This document shows, piece by piece, positions 12,901 to 22,518 of a stretch of 64,000 nucleotides of DNA. The stretch is from NCBI GenBank assembly GCA_016647705.1, contig CM028326.1:24195901-24259900 (forward strand), given 5' to 3'. Source of the DNA: Eucommia ulmoides. Lineage: Eukaryota; Streptophyta; Magnoliopsida; Garryales; Eucommiaceae. Positions within the stretch are counted from its first letter, which is position 1. The number at the start of each line of letters is the position of its first letter. The position numbers were made by a program, and so were the translations under genes. Under the pieces are notes generated by a model. It was not told where the DNA came from and made no database searches. It worked only from the letters and a program-made list of their open reading frames with translations.

Positions 12901-15900
12901 GCTTATTGATTATGTTAGCCTCTCCCACTATTTATAATATAAATTAGGAAACCATACAGCAAACCCTAAACCGTTACAGGAAACCCTAAGTAATACATGA
13001 AAGACATAAATAACACTCTCCCTCAAGTTGGAGTATATATATTGTATGTTCTTAACTTGTTACAAATGTACTTTATCCTTAAATCTCCCAACGGTTTAGT
13101 AAATATATCAGCTAACTTATGAACGGCATTTACATGTTTAGTCTCAATATGCTTTTGAAACAATTTTTCTCGAATAAAGTGACAGTCAACTTCAATGTGT
13201 TTTGTTCTCTCATGGAAGACTGGGTTGGATGCACTGTGAAGTGCTGCTTGATTATCACATACCAGGTCCATCGATGAAGAGTGTTCAAATCCAAGTTCTT
13301 CCAACAAATGTTTCAACCAAGTTAACTCAAGTGATATGAGCCATTGCCCTGTATTCCGATTCTATACTTGACAGCGCCATTACCGTCTGCTTTTTACTCT
13401 TCTAAGAGACAAGGTTACCACCAACGAACACACAATACCCAATAGTAGACTTCCTAATTTAGAGTGATCTGGCCTAGTCTGCATCTGTGTAGTCCATTAT
13501 TTGAGTATGATTGAAATTCTGATATAGCAAACCGCAATCAGGAGTACCTTTCAGATATAGAAGGATACGGATCACTGCATCACAGTAACAAGTCATTGGA
13601 CGATCTAAGAACTGACTGATAACACTAACAGCAAAAGAGATATCTGGTCTGGTAACTGTCAGGTAGTTCAACTTCCCAACTAACCGTCGATATTGCGCTG
13701 AATTTGTCAGTGGTACATCCTGATCTGGTAACAATTTGGTGTTGGGATCCATAGGCGAGTTAATCGGTTTCGCTCAATAGGTCAAAAACATATTTTCTCT
13801 GAGACAGGTAAATGACTTGACTTGATCGAGCAACTTCAATCCTCAAGAAATACTTTAGGTGACTCAAATATTTGGTTTGGAACTTACTATGCAAAACCTT
13901 TTTGAGTTCTTGAATACTACCGTGGTCATCCCTGGTAATCACGATGTCATCCACATACACAATTAACAATATTCTCCCGACTTTATTATGCCTGTAGAAG
14001 ACGGAATGATCGACTCCACAACGTTGAAGACCAAATTCAGTGATCACTTCACTAAATCTTCCAAACCATGCTCTAGGAGACTGCTTGAGACTATAAATAT
14101 ATTTCTTCAAGTGACATACCAAACCAGATTCCTCTTGAGCAACAAACTCATGAGGTTGCTCCATATATACTTCCTTAGTCAGATCGCCATTTAAGAAAGC
14201 ATTCTTGATAACGAGCTGATGTGATGGCCAACGAAAAGTGGCAGTTAGAGAGATGAACAAACGAACAAAAACGAGCTTGGTAATAGGAGAAAATGTCTCA
14301 CAGTAATCAAGACCGTATACCTGAGTATAGCCTTTGGCAACTAAGCGAGCCTTGAGTTGATCAATGGTGCCATCCTGATGAACTTTGACAGTGTACACCC
14401 ATTTACATCCAGTTATTGTTTTGTCAGGCAGAAGCGAGATGAGATCCCAAGTGCCATTCTGATGTAAGGCAAGCATTTCTTTTTCCATTACTTTTGCCCA
14501 ACCAGGGTGAGTGAGGGCCTCTGAAACAGATTTAAGAAGAAAAATAGAGGACAGAGAAGCAACAAAGGAGAAGTATGAAGAAGATAGGTGTGCATAGGAG
14601 ATAAAGTTCGAAATAGGATGGTTAATACAGGTGCACTTACCCTTCCGGCAATGGGCATGTCCAGGTTAGACATGGATGGATCAACTGGAGAAAGATTTGA
14701 GGACACAGAATCGATGGGCGCGACAACGGAGGCTATCTTCTTGTGACGAGAGTATACCTGTAAAGGAGCTGAAGAACGACTAGGTAGGATAGGATCTGGA
14801 GTGGAGGAAGGGGTAGACTCAAAGAATGTATCATCTGCACACACAAATGAGCGATGTAATGATGGATTATAACATCGATAACCCTTTTGTGTGCGAGAAT
14901 AGCCGAGGAAAACACATTTTAAAGCACGGGGATCTAACTTGTTTCTGCCGGGAGTCAACTGATGAACAAAACAAACACACCCAAATATTTGAGAAGGTAA
15001 ACTAAATAAGGGTGAATGAGGAAAAATAATGGAATGGGGAACCTTGCTATTTAGAGTAGAGGACGGCATCCGGTTGATTAGGAAGCAAGCTGTAAGAACT
15101 GCATCGCCCCAGAAGTGTTTGGGAACGTTCATCTCAAAAAGAAGAGTACGGGCCACTTTTAGGAGATATCGATTCTTACGCTCAGCAACTCCATTTTGCT
15201 GCGGTGTGTGAGGACAAGAAGACTAATGCAAGATACCAAAGTGTGACATAAAGGAAGTAAATGGCTGAGAAAAGTATTCTCGAGCATTATCACTTCGAAG
15301 AATACGTACTGGTACATTAAATTGAGTTTTAATTTCAGCATGAAACGCACAAAAAATAGAGAATAATTCTGAATGATCTTTCATTAAATAAAAACAAGTA
15401 ACTCTAGAAAAATCATCTACAAATGTGACTAAATAATGAAAACCTAATGCAGAAGTAACATGGGAAGGGCCCCAAACATCTGAATGAATTAAACTAAAAG
15501 GACTTGATGCTCGAACATGAGCTGGGGAAGCAAATGAAATATGATGATGCTTACCCAATTGACAAGATTCACACTCTAACGAAGACAAATGACTTAAATT
15601 AGGAACAATTAACTTGAGATTGTCAAGGCAAGGGATGATCCAGGCGACAATGGATCTGGTGAGTGGATGCAACTGCAGGGCAGACAGTAGGTGGGATAGC
15701 AGGACTCTCGTCATGATCATCAAAGTAATAAATGCCATTTTCATCACGCCTTGTGTCAATTGTCGTTCGCGTCCTCAAATCCTGGAGAATGACAGAATCA
15801 GGAAAAAATGATACATAACAATTAAGATGTTTAGTAAGCTTATTGACTGACATCAAATTAAAAGAAAATAAAGGAATATACAAGACAGAGGATAGAGATA

Positions 15901-18900
15901 AAGAGGGGGAGGGTTCCACTGTGCCAATGCCACGAATATGGATAGTAGAACCATTAACAACTGTTACAGGAGACAGCGAAAAAAATGACTGAATATGTGT
16001 AAATAAGGAAGATGTACCTGACATGTGATCAGTGGCAACAAAATCTATGACCGAGGGTGTGGGAAGGGAAGGGCGAATTGAAAGACAAGCAGTAGAAGAC
16101 CCTCGTTGAGCGAAAGAAGCAACGAGAAGAGATGCCTGCTGGGATGCCTTATACTGAAGGAATTGAGCATATTCCTCATCAGAGATGCCCTTGGCCGCCT
16201 GAGATTCTGGAATAGTCAGATTGTCTGGTTCAGATGTCACTGCATTGACAAATTTTGGTGAACGACCAACTAATTCCTAATATGTTGCTCTAGTATGATT
16301 CTCCTTTCCACAAAAGGAGCACTGACGATGTGAGCCACGAACATGATCACTACGTCCACCCCGAGGGCCACCACGAGAGGAACCACTATGACCACCACTA
16401 AGTTGATCACCTCGATCTCATGTAGGAATTTGAGTAACAAGCGTCGAATGCTCAGATGGTGCAGACGAATTCGAGCCGAAAACATTGTCCTTGGTAGTGC
16501 TACGCGAGACGCGAGAATACATTTCAGTGATAGTGGGGAGAGTAGCATTGGAAATGATCTGAGATCAGACTAGTTCAAATTCTGGGCGTAATCCAGCTAA
16601 GAACTTCAGGACAACCATCTGCTTACGTTATTTTACACTATACCAGATACTTCTCCTGTTATTTTGTAAATACTAGAGACCTTCTATGTCTTTTTGCTCA
16701 AACACCACTTACCTCCCTTATTGATTAAAAAATAATAAATTTTTTATTATAATATCAATTTTACCCTTGACTATTTAAAAAATAATTAAATAATAAAAAA
16801 TTAAAGTACATAAATAACCCTTTAATTTATATATATTCATTGTCACCTCCTACCACCGCACTTATCGCCACTATCACCTCTACTTGCCGCTACCACTTCC
16901 CACCGCCGCCATCACCACCCACCACCCTCCGCCACCTCCTACTACCACTTTCTACCGCCGCCACCATCTACCACCATCTACCACCTCCCATCGCCGCCGC
17001 CACCCACCACCTCCCAATGCACTACCCACTCCCATTTTAAAAAATATATATTTTTTAACCATTTCATTAATTTTTTTTTTAACCTTTTCATTAACCTTTT
17101 TCTCTCTCTCCGGTGGTGGTGGGAGGTGGCGGTGGGAGGTGGTGTTGGGTGGCGGCGGTGGGATGTGGCGGAGGTGGTGGGGGTTGGGCGGTGGCAGTGG
17201 TGGTGGGAGTTGGGTGGTAGTGAGAAGTAAATATAATTATTTAAAAAGTTAAGGGTAAAAAATATAATTTTAAAAATATAGGGGTGCTAATGATTTTTTT
17301 AAAAAAATAACCTAAGGGCAATTTTGTCCAAAAGGAGGTAAGTGGTGTTAGAGAAAAAAGACAGGGGAGGTCTCTAGTATTTGCAAAATGACAGGGGAGG
17401 TATTTGATATAGTGCAAAATGATAGGGGAGGTTAATGACATATACCTGGCAAAATAATCTGTAACAGATTGCGTGTTTTGCTAAAGTTGGAAGTACTTGA
17501 CTGATAAATCATACATTCTGGTGAGATTACTGGAATACAACATACAGAGATACTCTCATATGGCTTTACACGTATCTAGATGAGTACAGAGATTAGCAAC
17601 CTGAGGTTTCATCGAATTCCACAACGACGCTACATTTTGTGCATCAGCTTGAATCCATTATTCATACTTTTTATCATCTTTTGTCAGGGCGGATTCTGTG
17701 AGATGACGGTGTTTCGCTTGTCCGGTGAGGGTGATTTTCACAGCCTTAGGCCAATTTAAATAATTAGTTCTGTTCAACTTACGGGTTGTGAACGGTTGAG
17801 GTATAGCCGTTGACATTAGTATCCGCCAATACAACAACTAACAAACAACTTACACAAGGGAAACAAACCAACAACACAAACAACTGTGGGGCTTAAATGA
17901 AGAACATTATAAGCAGAACAATACTCACGAACATCTGGGACATTAGATTTGGTCCAGAATATTGTCTCAAATCTGGACAATCGAACGAACAATATTTACG
18001 AACAATACTTTCTTAGATCTGGTGTAGAATACTCTCAAATTTGGACAATTTGAACAATACTCACGAACAAGACCTAGCGAAGGCCGTGAGTTTCGATTCT
18101 GGGGCAAACGACGAAGGTCTGGCGAAGGTCGGCGACGTCAGAGGAGACGGCGGCGATGGTGGACAGCGAGTAAGGGATCTGGTTCGCGATGATGGTAGGA
18201 CTCTGTTTTGGGGACAACGATGGGTGGTAGATGCTCGGAATGGCGTGGACGACGGCGGATCTGAATGTTTGATAGGCGGCGGTGAGGGCTTGTGGGTTGC
18301 TAGGGTTTCAGTTTTTTTTTTTCTTAGTTTTTGTTTGTACAAACAATAAGGAAAGGGAAAAAAAGGCGGTTTGAACAGATCTATGAAATCAATCTCTCAT
18401 AACCTGCTCTGGATTCCATGTTAAAGTAAAAAAAAGTGATATGAAAAGTATGAGAAGATTTGTCGATTGTGTTAGTCTCTCCCTCTAATTATAATATAAA
18501 TTAGAAAAACATACAATAAATCCTAAACCGTACAGGAAACCTTAAGTAATACAGGAAAGACATAAATACCCTTTAACAGTATATAATTTTAATTATACTA
18601 TTTTTATACATATTTAATAATATAATGTTAGTAATACCATTTTAATTATACATATTAGAAGTGAAATCCCTCTTTGGAGAGATTTAGAAATAACAAATAT
18701 TTTGAAGGGATTTAATAATCCCTTTTTCTTTCTTTAAAAATCTATTTTACAAATTTAATGAATTTTATAAATCCTAATTAGTAGTATCCAAACAAGGGAT
18801 TTAAGAAAAAGAATTTGCAAAATTCCTTTTTAAAATGAAATCCCTCCTTGAATTACCTTACCCAAATGCAGCCTAAGAGTTTTACAGATCCCTTTTCGAA

Positions 18901-20103
18901 ATTAAATACCTCACCCAAACGGAACATAAGTTTTCCCAGCAACGACGGCGTTCTTCTATAGAAAAAGTTTGAATTTCCTGTGCAAAAACTCCCTTTGTCG
19001 AGTTGTGGCATTCTCTCGTTTAATCTAGTGCATATTTATTTTGCTTGGTTTGATTTTAGTTATATTTATTCTTAATGGGAATGAATTTCAGCTGGTTTGA
19101 CGGAGCACATAAAATTGGACCGTTACTTGCATCCCCACTTCAGATATTACATGAGGGAGGTTAGGATCGTCGTTTATTCCCAGTTCTTGGAGTCCTACAA
19201 AAGTGTTACCATCGAAGCAATGGCCAAGGCTTTTGGCGTGTCAATAGATTTCATCGATCTGTAAGTCGAAAATCTCATCAATTTTTTGGTGGAAAATTAT
19301 TGTATTGTTCTTGAAATAGTTCACACTTTATTTTTTAGTCCTTCAGATGAGTTTTTAGTATTTCCGTTAGTATCAACTAGATTGAATCCATCTATTTAGG
19401 GGCGAATAAATTTCAGTTTGGGGGCGGTCAAATTAGAACTATATTTATCTCGACTTTTTTTTTTTTTTTTTTTGTATTTCAGTGAAAAAGATAAAAATAT
19501 AAGGTACTCAATGTTCGTTTCGTAGTTTTTGTAAAAGAATATAAGAACATAAAAGTACTAAGACTATTTTGCGACTTGAGGGGGCCATGGCCACGCCCAA
19601 ACTTACCTAGTAAACTATATACACATTTATTATGTATATGTCAACTATATGTTGAACTGTAGTTAGTGTTAAATTTAACTAAAAATATTAATTAGAACTA
19701 AAAATAAGTGTTAAGGATTGAAAATTAGTTTCTCTGAAAAATTGAAACCCATAAATAAAATAGAGAAATTAAAAATTAGAGGACTATATAATTAGAACTC
19801 CTATTTTTATAATTAGAACTATTTTTTTTTTCTCCTCTTTTCTTCTTTTATTGGTTTTGTCCCGTGTTGATTTGCTGATCAATATTTTGGGTTACTCTGA
19901 TTTTTAATTAATACACACACACACACAGGGAGCTATCGCGGTTCATTGCAGCAGGAAAGCTTCACTGCAAGATTGATAAAGTTGCAGGCGTGTTGGAGAC
20001 TAATCGACCCGACGCGAAGAACGCCCTCTACCAAGCAACTATCAAGCAAGGCGACTTCTTGTTGAATCGTATTCAGAAGCTCTCTCGTGTCATTGATCTT
20101 TGA
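6947..20103 (+). CDS. RPN7: 26S proteasome lid subunit RPN7, eight exons, one apparent +1 frameshift
   Basis: RPN7 (PSMD6 homologue) is a PCI-domain scaffold subunit of the 19S regulatory particle lid. Exons are 6947-7082, 7198-7312, 9976-10066, 10165-10310, 11840-12059, 12195-12304, 19092-19260 and 19929-20103, all with GT-AG introns. The product starts [18 protein letters not shown] and ends [13 protein letters not shown]. Diagnostic family stretches are [40 protein letters not shown] and the PCI end [20 protein letters not shown]. The exons sum to 1162 bases, one more than a multiple of three. In exon 6 the T-run at 12288-12293 has six T where five would keep the frame between KSFF and SAFAGLTEH, which is carried into exon 7. 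With five T the product would have 386 residues, the normal family length. Everything else is intact, so a homopolymer error in the assembly is likelier than a dead gene, but a true mutation cannot be excluded. Confidence 0.9.
7313..9975 (+). other. RPN7 intron 2 (2.7 kb)
   Basis: This intron lies between exon 2 (donor AA|GTATGT) and exon 3 (acceptor TTTAG|GATC). About 7660-8480 is a tandem array of TRIM-like units described separately. The remainder (7313-7660, 8480-9975) shows no recognisable gene or element. The short open frames at 9425-9730 and 9740-10078 have no family resemblance except where the second overlaps exon 3. Confidence 0.8.
7662..8480 (+). mobile_element. TRIM-like fossil array, family B, in RPN7 intron 2
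   Basis: About 305 bases starting near 7668 are repeated in direct orientation from about 7972, with a third partial copy from about 8280. Each unit contains an LTR-like block beginning TGTTGAATCCCACAT or a close variant and ending near CCCATTGGATTT. In the first two units this block is followed within a few bases by GGTATCAGGGTTAG or GGTGTTAGAGTTAG, which resembles a primer site for initiator tRNA-Met. The internal part has no protein coding. This is the structure of a TRIM element arranged in tandem. A related copy lies at about 40885-41080. The units differ at many sites, so the array is old. Confidence 0.7.
10311..11839 (+). other. RPN7 intron 4 (1.5 kb) with a MITE-like repeat
   Basis: This intron separates exon 4 (donor AA|GTAAGT) from exon 5 (acceptor AACAG|TTT). 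Most of 10890-11645 belongs to the MITE-like family 1 described separately. The left part (10330-10890) is AT-rich and without recognisable content. Confidence 0.75.
10890..11645. repeat. MITE-like repeat family 1, copy 1
   Basis: This copy shares with 24195-24590 and 39465-39790 the left motif ATTTGTTC, a T-run and TTTAAATGT, then a G-rich core of GGTGGTGG and GGTGATGG repeats, and then the right motif CCCAAAATTTTGGGAG followed by GAACAGAAAT. CAAAATTTTG is itself palindromic. The right side ends near CAAACAGGCCCTTA, typical of non-autonomous DNA elements flanked by host sequence. There is no coding potential; the minus-strand 118-residue frame at 11200-11556 is only a His/Pro-rich translation of the G-rich core. 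Confidence 0.6.
12862..18578 (-). mobile_element. Full-span Ty1/copia element, antisense in RPN7 intron 6
   Basis: Both LTRs are present, at 12862-13015 and 18419-18578, each running TGTTAAAG to AACA on the plus strand. They are flanked by a perfect 5-bp target duplication GTATA (12857-12861 and 18579-18583). On the minus strand, sequence inside the 18419 LTR edge (TGGAATCCAGAGC) resembles a tRNA-Met primer site, and inside the other LTR there is a purine-rich tract. Minus-strand frames match copia gag with a CCHC-like part (about 16270-17600), integrase (about 14490-16240), reverse transcriptase (about 13474-14488) and RNase H (13023-13316). The element is broken by several breaks and by a foldback insertion at about 16628-17430. 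The LTRs differ by roughly one base in ten by eye, so it is not recent. Confidence 0.93.
16628..17430. mobile_element. Foldback/MITE-like element nested in the copia gag region
   Basis: The left arm (about 16628-16740) is an imperfect inverted repeat of the right arm (about 17335-17430). Both carry AAATACTAGAGACC, and the left AACACCACTTACCTCC is mirrored by GGAGGTAAGTGGTGTT on the right. The arms are about 100 bases. Inside, the left half is rich in CCACC/CCGCC (16845-17030) and the right half in GGTGG/GGCGG (17110-17215), so the core also forms a large imperfect palindrome. It interrupts the copia gag region, so it is younger than that insertion. No transposase is encoded. I could not settle a target duplication. 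Confidence 0.75.
19261..19928 (+). other. RPN7 intron 7
   Basis: This intron is 668 bases, from GTAAGT at 19261 to an acceptor inside a short (CA)n run ending in CAG at 19928. It is AT-rich. The part at about 19395-19600 (GGGGCGGTCAAATTAGAACT ... GAGGGGGCCATGGCC) looks like a degraded non-autonomous transposon, but I cannot assign it. Confidence 0.8.
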
Positions 20104-22098
20104 AACCCTAGGATGATCCATGCGATTTGTCTTAAAATTTGGTCGCTTCGCCCTACTTCTTGTTCATCTTATGGGCCTTGTTTGGGTTTTCCTTCATTTT
20201 TCGGAACATATTTCAGATTTATATTTGTACCGTATTAGTTTATTGTCCAATGCTCTTTGATTTATTGAGTTGCATGAATGCCTTTTTTTTCTTTTAAGGG
20301 TTTTGAGGATTTCTGAAACTGTCTGCCAAATCGGTTATCTTTCATTGTCATATTTTTTTTTTTAAGTGGTAAGACGTATCGGGGTCAATTTACGCACACT
20401 TCGATTAATCATCACTCCAGGTGATCTTAAGGTTTTACTTTTTCACATCGGTCAGGTCTATTTAAAATTAAATTCATAAAGTTTGATCATGGGACAACTC
20501 ATGATCAACGGACATTTTCCCCTTTCTTAAAATTTTTGTAGTGGATTTGGGTTGTTTTTTAGACTCTGATGCCTTTAGCCTGTGGGGATAGAGCGATGGA
20601 AGTTTTGAACAATTTATCATTACGGTAAGTGTTAATGGAAGTGCAGTGATGCGTGCCCTTCACATCTGTTCCTTTCAATGATTGCCGAAGTTTTATTTCA
20701 TTTAATTTTTTAGTCCTTAATTTGCCCATTACGCAACCATTTTCTCTTTCTTTGAGACAAAGCCACGTCAAGGTCAAGTACATGGTCCTTTTAAAATATC
20801 TAAGACTTCACGCTTGAAATGTTTCTTTTTTGATTCCCAGTTTAGAACATTTCATAAAATATAAAGCAAAATCAGAATATATATATATATATGGACTGTT
20901 TGGATTCAAAAACAAACTATTATTAGTTAATTTATTTGTCTTAGTACAATTCTAAATTTCTATTAAGTAAAATATTATTTATGAGACAAAATAATAAACT
21001 ATTCATGAAATGACAATAGGATTGGAATTATAATGGTATTGGAATGTAATAGTTATTATCATTTTTATATTTGGTGATAAAAAATATTAAATATAGCATT
21101 GGAATGATCATTCTCATTCCAATATTTATTGTGAGGATTAATTCAGGAATGGAATGATATTTGTACTCAACTTAAAAAATATGTATTTTTTTAAATAAAG
21201 AATATTAAAACATAAATCAAATAAAGTTTTAAATAAGAGATAAATAAATAAATATATATATATATATATATATATTTATTTATACACACATAGAAGAGAG
21301 AGAGAAGAAGAAGAAGAAAAAGAAGAAGAGGGATATAGCGGACAGGGGGTTGGGGGCCGACAGGTGTTATCGGCCGGGGTTGGGGTGATGGTACTGGTGG
21401 GGGGTTGGTGCTTAGAAAATGTGCATGTGAGAGAGAGAGAATTTGATGTTGACTACTGGTGTCCCTCTCTCAATTACTGAAGTGGGCAAATAGGTTCATA
21501 AATATGATATATTAAATGACGCATGAGGACATAACTTACAAGGAATTACAAATGTGCCATTACATTGTACAAAATTACTATTATAATAACTAAGTGTGGA
21601 AGTAAATAACGAAAATGTCACATTAAAAAGGATAAAATCGGAGTGAAAATTACAAAATCGCCACCCAACTCTCTTTTGTTATATGTTATAGATTATAGAT
21701 ATGAAAATGTAGGATTGTATTTTTTTTATTTTTAAAAAAGAAAAGAAAAAATAAAAGCAAAAAGGATAAAAGATAGTGAGTAGTATTTACATGACTCAAC
21801 TCCTCTTTAGGCTTTAACAGTTGATTTGAACTTTTCTTGTTGCAATTCCCAAAACCCGAATTTTCCTACTTGCGTCCAACTCCAAATATGAATTTTTTTT
21901 TATCTCGCTTTCTCCGCCACAATCCGCAACACACACTGATCGCTGCGGATGCCCCCACTTTCTCATTCATTGTAGACCATGCATGTCAAATCTTTTGTTT
22001 TGCCCAACAAATATATGCATATGCAGATGATATAGAAAACATATGATAGTTGTACATGCTTCACAAATTATTAAATTAAGCTCCAAAAATTGAAAGCA
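20104..22098. other. Intergenic region RPN7 to ABC1 kinase gene
   Basis: It holds the RPN7 3' UTR (AT-rich, to about 20300). At about 20890-21660 there is an AT-rich MITE-like tract with TA microsatellites near 20879 and 21252, a GAAGAAG run near 21305 and a GGGGTTGG-rich core near 21345-21410. The 5' region of the ABC1 kinase gene follows. I see no gene in it. Confidence 0.6.
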
Positions 22099-22220
22099 AT
22101 GGTGTTTCCCCCTCTCGATTTCAAAGAAATTCGGCAAAAACTCTCCACCCAATTCAGGCCTCTGCAACGCTCCTTCCAGTTCTGGGTCCGTGCCGCCGAT
22201 ATCTACTCCGGCTACAAGGT

Positions 22221-22255
<35 letters not shown>

Positions 22256-22468
22256 GAGACAGCCATTTGTGCATTTTAGGTTGTTTTTATGTGTAATCTC
22301 ATTTGATTACATTGTTTTCTAGGTGTTTCAAGTTCGAGTGACCTTCGAAAAGGATGCGCAGAAGCAGGAGGCAATGTGGGAGAGACAGCATGAGCTTGCC
22401 GCCGACAAAATCTACAATATGTGTTCTGACCTTGGTGGGTTCTTTCTCAAGGTATTCATTTCCTTCAT

Positions 22469-22518
<50 letters not shown>

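Larger units (their letters stand above)
12305..19091 (+). other. RPN7 intron 6 (6.8 kb), expanded by a copia insertion
   Basis: The intron begins at the GT after exon 6 and ends in TTTCAG before exon 7. It consists of about 550 bases of AT-rich sequence, a 5.7-kb antisense copia element (12862-18578) that itself contains a foldback insertion, and about 510 bases of AT-rich sequence. Without the insertion the intron would be about 1.1 kb. Confidence 0.9.

Noticed and set aside
18041-18349. 102-residue frame with Gly/Asp-rich product
   Set aside because: It lies in the leader of the antisense copia element and has overlapping frames on both strands; no domain is recognisable.
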